Notes under the pieces: generated by a model
Database searches by the model: none
Told to the model about the DNA's origin: nothing
What the model saw: only the letters and a program-made list of their open reading frames with translations
Assembly (NCBI RefSeq): GCF_029623955.1
Contig: NZ_JARSBP010000008.1
Location: 124,001 to 188,000 of the forward strand
Length of the DNA stretch: 64,000 nt
Origin: Mycobacterium sp. 236(2023)
GTDB taxonomy: Bacteria > Actinomycetota > Actinomycetes > Mycobacteriales > Mycobacteriaceae
Reading direction: 5' to 3'
Made by a program: the position numbers and the translations under genes
Shown: one piece after another, positions 19,565 through 28,799 of the stretch
Layout of the letters: each line of letters starts with the position of its first letter
Position numbering within the stretch: the stretch's first letter is position 1

Positions 19565-20575
19565 TCAGCCGTGTTTCGGTTGCGGCGCGTTGCTCACCAA
19601 GCCCTGTGTCCAGTTCAGTGTCCACCCTGTTGCAGGTAGACCATCGAGATTCCAGAAGTCGGGCGTGGCGTACATCGCATGCACCGGCTGGCCCGCTCCA
19701 CCCGAGAGCACCTGCAACGTCTGCGGCAGTTGGGTGATGTTGAACGCCGACTCCGGGGCCGCACAGATCAGGTCGCCACGTGCGCAGATCTCGTTGGTCC
19801 GGTCGTTGAGCGCTCCGAATCCACCGGGACGTGGACCCGACATCGTCAAACCGAGCGCCGAGAGCGTCGGCACCTCCTGCAGCGTGATCTCCGCGCCCTG
19901 ACCGGGTGGGTTGGGGCCGACGTCCTGTCCGACCCCGTCCTGGCGGCGGCCATCGGCGATCAGCGTCACCCCGAGCACCAGATCCTGGTCCACCGGTCCC
20001 CGCCCGTTGCCGATGTCGGAGGCGAGATCACCTGCGATGACCGCCCCCTGGGAGAACCCGACGAGGACATAGCTGGTCAACGGGCACCGGTTGTTCATGT
20101 CCGTCATCGCCTTGACCGCCGCCCGGGTGCCCTCGGCGCGGCTGTCGTTGTAGGACATCTGCCGGTCGGCGGACAGCGGATTGTGGAACTGAGCGGTGTA
20201 CGGCACGGTGAACACCTCGAGCCGCTGGTTGTCGAACTGCGCACGGATCGGGTTCGTCACGTTCAGCAGCAGCGCCGCCGGGAACTGCACCGGATTGAAC
20301 GGGTCCAGTGCCACCGACGACTCCCAGGTCCCCGGGATCGAGATCAGCTGGACGTCGGGGCAGCTCGCGTCCTGGAACTCCGGCCGCGGCTTCGACGTCG
20401 TCGGCGGCACGCCCGTCGGGGGCACCGCCGTCGGCGGAATCGCGGTCGGAGGCGTGTCGGGCCTGCGCAGCACCACGATCACGATCGCCACGATGAGCAC
20501 CACGACAAGGCCCACCGCTCCAGCTGCGAACAGCGCCAGAATTCGGTGGCGTTTCCGCCGGTTGGTCTTCGCCAT
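19565..20575 (-). CDS. Cutinase-like phospholipase/thioesterase (Rv3802c/Culp6 homologue)
   Basis: A 336-residue protein, the same length as Rv3802c. A basic N terminus precedes one hydrophobic helix (about 12-36) and a Pro/Thr linker with IPPTA/VPPTG repeats. The cutinase domain follows, with nucleophile Ser175 in GFSQGA. A late His lies in QPVHAMYATPDFW, and cysteines suit disulfides. The family shows phospholipase and thioesterase activity in the envelope and is essential in mycobacteria; its exact substrate is debated. It sits 138 bp upstream of fadD32 on the same strand, the conserved setting. The start is ATG at 20575. I left the symbol blank because names vary (culp6). Confidence 0.92.
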   Translation of the reverse strand: MAKTNRRKRHRILALFAAGAVGLVVVLIVAIVIVVLRRPDTPPTAIPPTAVPPTGVPPTTSKPRPEFQDASCPDVQLISIPGTWESSVALDPFNPVQFPAALLLNVTNPIRAQFDNQRLEVFTVPYTAQFHNPLSADRQMSYNDSRAEGTRAAVKAMTDMNNRCPLTSYVLVGFSQGAVIAGDLASDIGNGRGPVDQDLVLGVTLIADGRRQDGVGQDVGPNPPGQGAEITLQEVPTLSALGLTMSGPRPGGFGALNDRTNEICARGDLICAAPESAFNITQLPQTLQVLSGGAGQPVHAMYATPDFWNLDGLPATGWTLNWTQGLVSNAPQPKHG

Positions 20576-20601
20576 CGTTGTGTAGGGCTCCTGCTAGCAG
20601 A

Positions 20602-20641
20602 GTCGATCTAACAAAGTCGATCTAACAAAGTCGTTCGGTCG
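20602..20641. repeat. Three imperfect 14-bp tandem copies spanning a stop codon
   Basis: On the minus strand CGACTTTGTTAGAT occurs twice in tandem, followed by the altered copy CGACTCTGCTAG. The first copy carries the last codons and the TAG of the DUF732 gene. The unit looks like a slippage duplication of the gene end and leaves extra stops downstream in several frames. Confidence 0.7.
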
Positions 20642-21128
20642 CGATCCGAATGTAGTCGGCCGTCGCTGATTGAAAATCCCCCGCCGACGGCGACTCGGCC
20701 CGCGCGCCGTCACGACCGTCGGGACCGTCGGGGCCGTCGGCGTCGCTGACGTCGTTGCGCACCAGCGGAGCCACGAAATCCCACACCGCCTGGTCGGTCT
20801 GTTTGGCCGCCCGCGCCTGGCAGACGTACGAGCCGATGCTCAGTGCCGACAGATCGCTCGATGGCGTCACCCCTGCCGCGTGCAGTGCATCGAGATAGTC
20901 CTGCTGGTGCGGGGTGACGACGAGCGCGTTGGACTCGGACGACTGGTAGCCCGGTCCCGGAAGCTGTCCGGTGGACGTCCCGTGTGGCGGAGCCGTCTCG
21001 ACCTCGGAGCCCATCCCCGCGATCATGTCGCTGTTCAGCGAGCAGCCGGTCAGCCAGGCCGCAGGCAGGGCAACCAGGGCAGACAGCCCTGCCATGCCTG
21101 CCATCGACGAACGGGAGCCGTAATGCAC
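20622..21128 (-). CDS. DUF732 domain lipoprotein
   Basis: About 168 residues. A basic N terminus and hydrophobic stretch end in a lipobox (AWLTGC), so the product is probably lipidated and exported. The C-terminal half resembles DUF732: DYLDALHAAGV, a central SYVC and a late RLC, giving a likely disulfide. DUF732 proteins are small, secreted actinobacterial proteins of unknown role. An open frame extends up to 21218 but would overlap fbpD; I place the start at the GTG at 21128, which follows GGAG closely (2 nt, short). An ATG at 21104 is the alternative. It lies 35 bp after fbpD and before the cutinase gene. A short acidic DGPDGPDGRDG stretch is unusual. Confidence 0.7.
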   Translation of the reverse strand: MHYGSRSSMAGMAGLSALVALPAAWLTGCSLNSDMIAGMGSEVETAPPHGTSTGQLPGPGYQSSESNALVVTPHQQDYLDALHAAGVTPSSDLSALSIGSYVCQARAAKQTDQAVWDFVAPLVRNDVSDADGPDGPDGRDGARAESPSAGDFQSATADYIRIATERLC

Positions 21129-21163
21129 GACTCCAAGGTACCGGGACTTGAAACCAGATCCCG

Positions 21164-22042
21164 CTAGCGAATCGTCGCGACGAGTTCGCCCGTCATCGCC
21201 GCCAGCTGGCCGCTCCACGAACCCCAGTCGTGATTTCCCGAGGTCGGGAAGTCGAAGTGGGCGTTACCGCCGCCGATGCTGCGGTAGTGCTGGTAGAAGG
21301 TGCGATTGCTGCCCTGAGCCTGATCGCAGTAGCCGATCATCGCGGGGACATCGGTGCACGTCGTGGTCGCCGGGCTGTAGATCCAGAGCCGCGTGTTGTT
21401 GTTGACGAGCAGCTGCGAGTGCACGTCCGGGTCGTGCCACTTCCAGCGGCCCAGCTGTGGCAATCCCCACATGTTGCGGATGTCGGCCCCGCCGAATCGA
21501 GCCAGCCCCGCAGTGATCGCGCCATTCATCGCCGTCGCCGACGGCGTCAGGAAACCGGACAGCGAGCCCGCGAACCGGTAGCGGTTCGGGTGGAACGTCG
21601 CCATCGTCAGTGCGCCGGTGCCGCCCTGCGCGGCGCCGACGATGCCGTGCCCACCGGGTGCAAGGCCCTTGTTGGCGGCCAGCCAGTTGGGCAGCTCGTC
21701 GGCCAGGAACGTCTCCCACTGCTTGCTGCCGTCAGCCTCCCAGTTGGTGTACATGCTCCACGCGCCACCTGCGGGGGCGGCCACCGAAATGCCGAGGCCC
21801 GACAGCGTGTTCATGGCGTTCCCCGCGGTGACCCAGTTGCTGACGTCAGGGGCGGCGTTGAACGCGTCGAGCAGAACCACGGCATGGGGGCCGCCGCCCT
21901 GGAACGCGACGGGAATGGAACGGCCCATCGCCGCCGACGGCACCATCAGCATCTCGACTTGAGCCTGGGCGACCGGTGTTCCTACCGCGAGCCCGGCGGC
22001 GACCAACACCGTCGCCGCTACCGCTCGAATGAACCCACGCAT
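21164..22042 (-). CDS. fbpD: Antigen 85-like protein FbpD (MPT51), catalytically inactive
   Basis: A 292-residue secreted alpha/beta-hydrolase of the antigen 85 family with a signal peptide ending near AQAQ (about 28). Where active Ag85 proteins have the nucleophile in GLSMAG, this protein reads GAAQGG (136-141), with Ala138 replacing the catalytic Ser. That is diagnostic of MPT51/FbpD, a non-enzymatic fibronectin- or carbohydrate-binding paralogue. The fold is otherwise kept (GSLSGFLTPS, GNHDWGSW). It is next to fbpA, from which it is separated by an intrinsic-terminator-like hairpin, so it probably has its own promoter. ATG start at 22042. Confidence 0.93.
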   Translation of the reverse strand: MRGFIRAVAATVLVAAGLAVGTPVAQAQVEMLMVPSAAMGRSIPVAFQGGGPHAVVLLDAFNAAPDVSNWVTAGNAMNTLSGLGISVAAPAGGAWSMYTNWEADGSKQWETFLADELPNWLAANKGLAPGGHGIVGAAQGGTGALTMATFHPNRYRFAGSLSGFLTPSATAMNGAITAGLARFGGADIRNMWGLPQLGRWKWHDPDVHSQLLVNNNTRLWIYSPATTTCTDVPAMIGYCDQAQGSNRTFYQHYRSIGGGNAHFDFPTSGNHDWGSWSGQLAAMTGELVATIR

Positions 22043-22115
22043 CTGCCGCCCTTCCGTTGCACGCCCACCCCGCAGTAGTGAATCACATCACCGCGACGGG
22101 CCGAGGCCTAAAACG

Positions 22116-22157
22116 ATTGACGGCGGTGACCCCGAATGGGGGATCACCGCCGTCAAT
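22116..22157 (-). terminator. Strong intrinsic-terminator-like hairpin after fbpA
   Basis: A perfect 14-bp stem (22116-22129 with 22144-22157), extended by three C-G pairs across a mismatch and a short loop, begins 21 bp after the fbpA stop. On the minus strand it is followed by CGTTTTAGG. It should end fbpA transcripts before fbpD. Confidence 0.8.
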
Positions 22158-22178
22158 TTCGGCTGTTTACCGGGCGAA

Positions 22179-23237
22179 CTAGCCGCCGGCAGGAGCCGCC
22201 GCATCGGCCGGAGCCGGCGGGGCCGACGGCTGCGGAACCGCGCCGAGCACGCGCTGGATGTCAGGCTTCATCTGCTGAAGCTGCTGACCCCAGTAGGGCC
22301 AGTCGTGCGTGCCATTCGCCGGGAAGTTGAACACACCGTTCCTGCCGCCCGCCGCGATGTACTCATCCTGGAAGGTCCGGTTCGTGCGGATGGTCAGGCC
22401 CTCCAGGAACTTGGCGGGCAGGTTGTTGCCCGCGACGTTGCCGTTGACCTCGGCCGGCTTGCCGTCACCGCAGTAGACCCAGATGCGGGTGTTGTTGGCG
22501 ACCAGCTTGCCGATGTTGACCATCGGGTCGTTGCGCTTCCATGCGCTGTCCGGATCCTCGGTGCGGCCCCACATGTCGTTGGCGTCGTAGCCGCCCGCGT
22601 CACCCATCGAGATGTTGACCAGGGCTGGCCACCAACCCTCGGACAGGTTCAGGAAGCCCGACATCGAACCGGCGTACTGGAACTGCTGCGGGTAGTAGAT
22701 CGCCAGCGTCAGCGCCGCGGAACCGGCCATCGACAGACCGACGGCGGCGTTGCGGTTGGGGTTCACGCCCTTGTTGGCGGCCAGGTACGCGGGGAGCTCC
22801 TGGGTGAGAAACGTCTCCCACTTGTAGGTGCTGCAGCCGGCTTTACCGCAGGCCGGGCTGTACCAGTCGCTGTAGAAGCTGGACTGGCCACCGACCGGCA
22901 TGACCACGGCGAGACCGGAGTCGAGGTACCACTCGAACGCCTGGGTGTTGATGTCCCAGCCGTTGAAGTCCTCCTGGGCGCGCAGGCCGTCGAGCAGGTA
23001 GACACCCGGTGCATTCGGGCCACCGCTCTGGAACTGGACCTTGATGTCGCGACCCATGCCGGCCGAGGGCACCATCAGGTACTCCACCGGCAGACCCGGG
23101 CGCGAGAACGCACCTGCGGTGGCCGAACCGCCGACCGAGCTGACAAGGCCGGGCAGCACGATCGCCGCAAGCGCGACCACCGTGACCCGGCGGGCTACGC
23201 TGCGCATTCGCCCACGCAGCAATCCAACGAGCTTCAT
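22179..23237 (-). CDS. fbpA: Diacylglycerol acyltransferase/mycolyltransferase Ag85A-like
   Basis: A 352-residue secreted mycolyltransferase that moves mycolates between trehalose esters and onto arabinogalactan. The signal peptide ends before FSRPGLPVEYL (mature residue 1 is Phe44). The nucleophile Ser169 lies in GLSMAG and corresponds to mature Ser126, as in Ag85 proteins. Catalytic Glu and His regions are present (NRTFQDEY; NGTHDWPYW). The C terminus is a Pro/Ala-rich tail. Ag85A, B and C are hard to separate by eye; position beside fbpD supports fbpA. ATG start at 23237. The 242 bp upstream to the aftB stop is the only space for its promoter. Confidence 0.92.
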   Translation of the reverse strand: MKLVGLLRGRMRSVARRVTVVALAAIVLPGLVSSVGGSATAGAFSRPGLPVEYLMVPSAGMGRDIKVQFQSGGPNAPGVYLLDGLRAQEDFNGWDINTQAFEWYLDSGLAVVMPVGGQSSFYSDWYSPACGKAGCSTYKWETFLTQELPAYLAANKGVNPNRNAAVGLSMAGSAALTLAIYYPQQFQYAGSMSGFLNLSEGWWPALVNISMGDAGGYDANDMWGRTEDPDSAWKRNDPMVNIGKLVANNTRIWVYCGDGKPAEVNGNVAGNNLPAKFLEGLTIRTNRTFQDEYIAAGGRNGVFNFPANGTHDWPYWGQQLQQMKPDIQRVLGAVPQPSAPPAPADAAAPAGG

Positions 23238-23479
23238 GCTTGAGTTTTTCCCATCTGTCGTAAAACGGCAGCAGGCCGATCCATGACCCCGCGCCCTATC
23301 CAGAGCGATCCCCGAGTCCGGCCAATTGCCTTGTAGTCAACCACACCTTTGTGGCGATCTCTCTTCTCCGTAACGCCGCTCAAGAGCTGCTCGCGTTCAC
23401 CGTCACATGCCTTATCTGACCGACATGGCTGCAGTGTTACGAAATCAGAGAACCCGCGCTGCCAGCAAATCGCCTGGGA

Positions 23480-25456
23480 TTACGGCCCCGTCGGGGGCAT
23501 CCCGGTGTAGGGCGGATTCACCGGCTCAGGCACAGGCAGATCACATCGCTCGAGCTCGTAGAGCGGCACACGATCGATGCGGTAACGGGTGAATTCGGCG
23601 GCGTGCATCACATTCGACAGGAACCGCTTCACACCCATCGGAGCGCGGATCGCGTTGAGAACCGACTCGGTGTCAGAACACTTCAGCGCCGCCTCGGCCT
23701 GACGGATCCAGTCCTCGTCGAGATAGTCCGGGATGTAGGGCTCCTCCTTGAAGAACGGCCCTTCGGCGACGGCCCAGTCCGGGAACAGGTTCTTGTCGTG
23801 ACCGATGCGGCCGTCCTCGATACGCGCGGTGTGCGCTGCGAGCGGATTCGCCAATCCGATCTGGTCGATCACCCGGACGTCGAGGCCGACGTTCATCCCG
23901 AGCATGCCCAGGTTCGTGAAGAAGACGGTGTGCGGGCCGATGTAGTCGGGCGGCGCGTCCGGCGGCGGTGGGTAGGCGGGCACGACGTCCCAGATGTCGT
24001 AATGCCCGGCGGGCAGCAGCAGCGCGCCGTCGGGGGTGTTCTCGATCGCCTCGACGACCGCACGCATGCGCGGGTAGTCGAGATAGTCCGCCGCCGTGAG
24101 CGGATGCGCATGCCCGGTCGCCTGCGAATAGAAGCGGCGCTCGTCGACGATGCCCGTGTACGTGACGCGGGTGGCATCGGCTCCCATGCCCGACGAGTTG
24201 GCGGCCCACAACGCCCAGCCGGCCACCGCGAACCACAGCACACTGGTGGCGCCCGCGTAGAGATAGCCTGCGCCCCTGGCCATCCGGCGGCTGTCGGGCA
24301 GCATCAGCGGGATCACCGAAACCGGCGCGATCAGACAGAACAACGGCGTGAGCAGCACCCGTCCATGCATGAAGTCACCGCCCTGGCGGATCCAGTACAC
24401 CGCCTGGAGCACACCGCTGGCGACCATGAAAACGACCACCGCAGAAGGACTCTGCACTGTTCGCGCAAGCCAGCCGGACCCGGCGGGCGCCTGCCGGTTC
24501 ACCCACTTCGGCCGGCCGCACAGCAGCATCACCATCAGCGCCAGACCGATCAGAAGGACCGCAGGGGCCCACAGCAGATAGGGCTGGTTGAAGTTGCCCA
24601 GGTAGACGAATCCTTGCTGCCACTTCGCGCCGGTGGCGTCCTTGGCCAGCGCCGTGCCGGGAAAGAGCAGGCCGTAGTAGCCCATCCGGAAGATCTGGTA
24701 GGAGACCGGCAGCAGCCCACCCGCCACGACGATCAGTGTGCGTCTGCGCCAGCCCTTCGAGGCGATCAGCAGCATCACCAATGCCAGACCGCCGATGAGC
24801 GCGAGCTCGGGCCGCACGAGCACGCTGAGGCCGGCGACCACGGCCAGCGTGGCGTCGAAGACCCGTGATGTTCGCTCACCCCGCAAGGACTGCGACCAGC
24901 ACACCATCATCCACCAGAGCAGACCGAGATAGGCGATCACCAAACCGTTTTCGAGCCCCGAGGTGGCGAAGTCACGGGCAGGCGGAACCGCGATGTAGAC
25001 CAGTGCGCCCGCCGGCAGCAGCAGCGCCTTGCGTCCGCGAAGCGTGGGTGCATAGAGCCGTGCGGTGCCCAGCATGACCAGGACGACACCGACGACGCTG
25101 AGCACCAGTGCGAACGTGAGCGCCACATATTCCAGACGAGCCGGTCCGGAGACCAGACCGCCCAGATACATCAGGTACGACCACACGGTCGACGTGTTGG
25201 CTTCCACACGCTCGCCCGCGTTGAAGACGGGACCGTTGCCCGCCAACATGTTCCGGGTCGTCCGCAGCACGATCAGGCCGTCGTCGGCGATCCACCGGCG
25301 CTGCCACGCGCCCCAGCCGAACAGCACACCCACTACGGCGACACTGAGCCACAGGCTCAGCCGCACCGAGATGTCATACGGGAAGGCGGGCCAGCGTGCG
25401 AACCGGCTCGCCGCTCCGGCCCATGGGCGGCTGTCAGCCGAAGAAGACTGCTGCAC
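23480..25456 (-). CDS. aftB: Terminal beta-(1->2)-arabinofuranosyltransferase AftB
   Basis: A 658-residue GT-C membrane glycosyltransferase. It adds terminal beta-1,2 arabinofuranose to arabinan using decaprenyl-phosphoarabinose, creating sites for mycolylation. Multiple transmembrane helices occupy about 30-440. The first outer loop holds the acidic pair in WIADDGLIVLRTT (about 55-67), followed by VEANTSTVWSY. A soluble C-terminal domain follows. The start is GTG at 25456, which overlaps the ubiA end by 23 bp; no in-frame ATG lies nearby. Gene order ubiA-aftB matches Rv3806c-Rv3805c. It is longer than recalled M. tuberculosis AftB (about 627), mainly in the terminal regions. Confidence 0.93.
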   Translation of the reverse strand: MQQSSSADSRPWAGAASRFARWPAFPYDISVRLSLWLSVAVVGVLFGWGAWQRRWIADDGLIVLRTTRNMLAGNGPVFNAGERVEANTSTVWSYLMYLGGLVSGPARLEYVALTFALVLSVVGVVLVMLGTARLYAPTLRGRKALLLPAGALVYIAVPPARDFATSGLENGLVIAYLGLLWWMMVCWSQSLRGERTSRVFDATLAVVAGLSVLVRPELALIGGLALVMLLIASKGWRRRTLIVVAGGLLPVSYQIFRMGYYGLLFPGTALAKDATGAKWQQGFVYLGNFNQPYLLWAPAVLLIGLALMVMLLCGRPKWVNRQAPAGSGWLARTVQSPSAVVVFMVASGVLQAVYWIRQGGDFMHGRVLLTPLFCLIAPVSVIPLMLPDSRRMARGAGYLYAGATSVLWFAVAGWALWAANSSGMGADATRVTYTGIVDERRFYSQATGHAHPLTAADYLDYPRMRAVVEAIENTPDGALLLPAGHYDIWDVVPAYPPPPDAPPDYIGPHTVFFTNLGMLGMNVGLDVRVIDQIGLANPLAAHTARIEDGRIGHDKNLFPDWAVAEGPFFKEEPYIPDYLDEDWIRQAEAALKCSDTESVLNAIRAPMGVKRFLSNVMHAAEFTRYRIDRVPLYELERCDLPVPEPVNPPYTGMPPTGP

Positions 25457-26363
25457 CGATGGTTCCGATCCATGCGAGCAGCAGCAGCTGCAGGACGCGG
25501 TCCTTCAGCGCTATGTCTTCGGGCTCACCGGCCAGCCCGCTGTCCACGTCGACGGCGTAGCGCAGGATCGCGATGGTGATGGGGATGATGGTGACCGCGT
25601 ACCAGGACGCGTTGGCCCCGTCGCGCTCGAAGGCCCACAGGCTGTAGCAGACCACCATCGCCGTGGCGGCCACTGTCCAGACGAAGCGGAGATAGGAGTC
25701 GGTGTAGCTCTCCAGCGACTTGCGGATCTTCGCGCCGGTGCGCTCGGCGAGTTGCAGCTCCGCGTAACGCTTTCCGGCCACCATGAACAGTGAGCCGAAC
25801 GTCATCACCAGCAGGAACCACTGGGACAGCGGGATACCCGCAGCGGCGCCGCCCGCGATGGCCCGGATCAGGTAGGCCGACGAGACGATGCAGATGTCAA
25901 GCACCGCTTGGTGTTTGAGGCCGAAGCAGTACGCCAGCTGCATGGCGATGTAGACGGCGATGACGACCACGAGGTTCGGTGAGGCCAGGAACGAGATGCC
26001 CAGCGAGGCAGCGCCGAGAACCACGGCGAGGGTGTACGCCAGCCATTGCGGCACCACCCCGGCGGCGATCGGCCGGAACCGCTTCGTCGGGTGCTGACGG
26101 TCCGCCTCGACGTCCCGCGAATCGTTGACCAGGTAGATGCACGACGCGGCCATCGAGAACGCGACGAACGCGATCAGGATGTTGATCGCCATCTCGTCGT
26201 AGTCGTACGGCACCTCGGCGCCCAAGGCCGCGATGGGGGCCGCGAGCACCAGGAGGTTCTTGACCCACTGCCGCGGACGGATCGCCTTGATGATGCCGGT
26301 GACGAGGTTTTTCGGCGGGCCCGCAGTGGAATTCGTCTCCGGTGTGACTTCGGAGGTACTCAT
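25434..26363 (-). CDS. ubiA: Decaprenyl-phosphate phosphoribosyltransferase (DPPR synthase, UbiA family)
   Basis: A 309-residue UbiA-family prenyltransferase that transfers 5-phosphoribose from PRPP to decaprenyl phosphate, the first committed step to the arabinose donor DPA. The metal-binding motif is YLVNDSRDVEADRQHP (N80, D81, D84, D88). About nine transmembrane helices are visible. The open frame extends upstream to 26750, but that part lies inside the PAP2 gene and reads as Arg/Pro-rich shadow sequence. ATG at 26363 overlaps the PAP2 stop (ATGA), the standard coupling here. It sits upstream of aftB, which uses the pathway's end product. Confidence 0.95.
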   Translation of the reverse strand: MSTSEVTPETNSTAGPPKNLVTGIIKAIRPRQWVKNLLVLAAPIAALGAEVPYDYDEMAINILIAFVAFSMAASCIYLVNDSRDVEADRQHPTKRFRPIAAGVVPQWLAYTLAVVLGAASLGISFLASPNLVVVIAVYIAMQLAYCFGLKHQAVLDICIVSSAYLIRAIAGGAAAGIPLSQWFLLVMTFGSLFMVAGKRYAELQLAERTGAKIRKSLESYTDSYLRFVWTVAATAMVVCYSLWAFERDGANASWYAVTIIPITIAILRYAVDVDSGLAGEPEDIALKDRVLQLLLLAWIGTIGAAVFFG

Positions 26364-26872
26364 GGTTGTCCTTCCAGCCTGCCGACTACTTTCGCGACAA
26401 TGGCACCCACCGCGACACCGGTGAGAACATCTGTCGGGTAGTGCACGCCGAGCACCAAGCGGGACAACGCCATCGGTGGTACCAGCAGCGCAGGCAACGG
26501 CAGGCCCGTCGGGCGGGCCAGCAGTATCGCCGCAGCCGTCGTCGACGTGGCGTGCGCGGACGGGAAGCTCAGCCGGCTCGGCGTTCCGACGTTCACCGCG
26601 ATCGCCGGGTGGTGGGGCCGCTGACGCTGCACGACCCGCTTGATGACGACGGCGGCGGCATGGGCCAGGAACGCACCGGCGCCTGCGGCGAGGTAGTCCC
26701 GCCGCTTGCTTTTCGAGAGCAGCGCTCCCAGAGCGGCCAGCGCCAGCCATCCGAGACTGTGCTCCCCGAAATGCGAGAGGCCGCGGGCGGCGGGAAGCAC
26801 CCCCGGCTTGTCGGCCAGTGCGGATTGCACGGCCACCAGCACGGCGTCCTCGCCGCGCGGGTTGTCAGACAT
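26360..26872 (-). CDS. PAP2-family phosphatase (Rv3807c homologue)
   Basis: A 170-residue membrane phosphatase with the three PAP2 motifs: K78 to R85-P86 (KRVVQRQRP), PSAH at 104-107, and S137-R...H144...D148 (SRLVLGVHYPTD). It is proposed to dephosphorylate decaprenyl-phosphoryl-5-phosphoribose, the product of the adjacent UbiA enzyme. That role rests on position and on literature for Rv3807c. Several hydrophobic helices flank the motifs. It overlaps glfT2 upstream by 8 bp and ubiA downstream by 4 bp. Confidence 0.92.
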   Translation of the reverse strand: MSDNPRGEDAVLVAVQSALADKPGVLPAARGLSHFGEHSLGWLALAALGALLSKSKRRDYLAAGAGAFLAHAAAVVIKRVVQRQRPHHPAIAVNVGTPSRLSFPSAHATSTTAAAILLARPTGLPLPALLVPPMALSRLVLGVHYPTDVLTGVAVGAIVAKVVGRLEGQP

Positions 26873-28799
26873 TACTCGATTCCAGCAGTACCGATTCCCA
26901 CTTCTGCTTGCTCGTCAGTGAAGGCGCCGCAGCGCGGTACACCTTGCGCATGCGGTTGAACTTGCGGATCAACAGGGCTTGGCGCTTGAGCGATTCGCGG
27001 AGCAGTTCGAGCATCTTCTCGCGATCGCGCTGACGGTAGACCACACCCCGTCCGTCTGCGGTGGTCACGGTCACCCCGTCGACTTTGCAGAGCGAGAACC
27101 ATCGGGCGTCCTGCGTCGCGACGTTGATCTGCGGGCGCTGATGGTGGACCGGGTCGTGCGGTTTGAGCTGGTGCACGATGCCGCGGCTCAGCCGAACGGA
27201 GATCGCCAGCGGATTGGTCGGGATGTTGACCTTCTTGCGCCACTTCTTGTCCGACGGTGCGGGCAGCGCCGTCGCGCTCTCCAGCACCACCGCGTCCGGG
27301 TACTGGGTACGCAACGCGCGGATGTCGGGCAGCGCGGACTCGAGGATCGAGAAGATGTGTTCGGGTCCGGCGAGGAAGTCGTCCATCGCCTTGTTCTGGA
27401 TCGCGACGGTCGAATATTCAAGGCAGATAAGGTGTTTGATCGTCGCCTTGAAGTGGCTGGCGACCAGGCCGCGAATGTTGCCGTCCCAGTGCATCGCCGC
27501 GACGACGAGCCGGTTGCGCAGGTGGAAGTACGCCTGCCAGTCGATCGCGTCGTCCTTGTCGCTCCAGGCCATGTGCCAGATCGCCGCACCGGGCAACGTC
27601 ACGGTCGGATAGCCGTGTTCGCCGGCGCGCAGCCCGTATTCGGCGTCGTCCCACTTGATGAACAGCGGCAGCGGCTGCCCCAGCTCCTCGGCCACCTGGC
27701 GCGGGATCATGCACATCCACCAGCCGTTGTAGTCGACGTCGATGCGGCGGTGCAGGAGCCTGCTGCGGTACTCCTCTTCGTCATTGAGCTTGTACTTGGC
27801 GAAGTTGTGGTCGTACTCGGTGTTGATTGCGTTGGTCCACATGAAGTTCTCGGCGGCGACCATCTCGCCCATCACGTGCAAATGTGAGGGCTCCTGCAGA
27901 TTGAGCATCTGGCCGCCGACGAGCGTCGGCACCTTCGCGAAGCGGTTGAGCGCCAGCGCCCGCAGGATCGAGTCCGGCTCGACGCGGATGTCGTCGTCCA
28001 TGAACAGGATCTGTTCGCAGTCGGTGTTCTTCAGCGCCTCGTACATGACACGGCTGTAGCCGCCCGACCCGCCGAGGTTGGGCTGGTTGTGGATGGTGAT
28101 CCGGTTCCCCAGTGCGGCCGCGGCCTCGGCGAACCCGGGGTGGTCCTTGGCCTTCTTGGTGCCCTGATCCGACACGATCACCGCGCTGATGACTTCGTCC
28201 ACCGCAGGATCCGAGGTCAGTGCGGCGAGTGCGTTGACGGCGTCCGAGGGGCGGTTGAACGTCGGGATGCCGACAGCGATGTTCGCCCTGCCGGGCGCGG
28301 CGATCGGCGCGTACCAGCCGGCGTGGTGCAGCGTGGACTTGGCGTCGGTGGTGATGTCGAACCAGATCCAGCCGCCGTCCTCGAACGGGGTCAGCTCGAT
28401 CTCGAACTCGAGCACCGCCGGCTGGTCATCGGAATCGCTGTGGATGGGGGCGCCGCCGACGGTGATCCGGGCGCCGGTGGACTTGGAGCGGTACACGTCG
28501 ACGCGGGCGCTGCCGGTCAGCTCGACGCGCAGCACAACCGATTCCAGGATCGACCAGCGTCGCCAGTAGCTGGCCGGGAATGCGTTGAAGTAGGTGGCGA
28601 ACGAGACCTCGGACTCGGCACCGATCTCCAGCGTAGTGCGGGTGGGCGCATGGGCGCGCCGGGCGTTGGTGTCCGATTCCTCTATATAGAGCTTGCGAAC
28701 GTCGAGGGGCTCACCGGGCCGCGGCAGGATGATGCGGGCCAGGGGGCTGACCGCCCGTGACTGCCCGGCATCCAGCGCGCCGGACGGGATGTCACTCAT
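26865..28799 (-). CDS. glfT2: Galactofuranosyltransferase GlfT2
   Basis: A 644-residue bifunctional galactofuranosyltransferase that polymerises the alternating beta-1,5/1,6 galactan of arabinogalactan from UDP-galactofuranose on the cytoplasmic face. An N-terminal beta-sandwich precedes a GT-A domain (from about 172, NIAVGIPTFNRP). The metal/donor motif DDD is at 268-270, and the catalytic-base region WDDAEYG is at 383-389. A long open frame continues to 29516 inside glf in another frame, but ATG at 28799 overlaps the glf stop (ATGA) and gives the family length (637 in M. tuberculosis). It is coupled to glf, which supplies its donor. Confidence 0.96.
   Translation of the reverse strand: MSDIPSGALDAGQSRAVSPLARIILPRPGEPLDVRKLYIEESDTNARRAHAPTRTTLEIGAESEVSFATYFNAFPASYWRRWSILESVVLRVELTGSARVDVYRSKSTGARITVGGAPIHSDSDDQPAVLEFEIELTPFEDGGWIWFDITTDAKSTLHHAGWYAPIAAPGRANIAVGIPTFNRPSDAVNALAALTSDPAVDEVISAVIVSDQGTKKAKDHPGFAEAAAALGNRITIHNQPNLGGSGGYSRVMYEALKNTDCEQILFMDDDIRVEPDSILRALALNRFAKVPTLVGGQMLNLQEPSHLHVMGEMVAAENFMWTNAINTEYDHNFAKYKLNDEEEYRSRLLHRRIDVDYNGWWMCMIPRQVAEELGQPLPLFIKWDDAEYGLRAGEHGYPTVTLPGAAIWHMAWSDKDDAIDWQAYFHLRNRLVVAAMHWDGNIRGLVASHFKATIKHLICLEYSTVAIQNKAMDDFLAGPEHIFSILESALPDIRALRTQYPDAVVLESATALPAPSDKKWRKKVNIPTNPLAISVRLSRGIVHQLKPHDPVHHQRPQINVATQDARWFSLCKVDGVTVTTADGRGVVYRQRDREKMLELLRESLKRQALLIRKFNRMRKVYRAAAPSLTSKQKWESVLLESSNV

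Noticed and set aside
21164..22042. fbpD as a broken mycolyltransferase pseudogene
   Set aside because: The frame is intact with a signal peptide; loss of the catalytic Ser is normal for MPT51/FbpD.
26364..26750. N-terminal extension of ubiA
   Set aside because: It reads through the PAP2 gene out of frame and lacks membrane character; ATG 26363 gives the family length.
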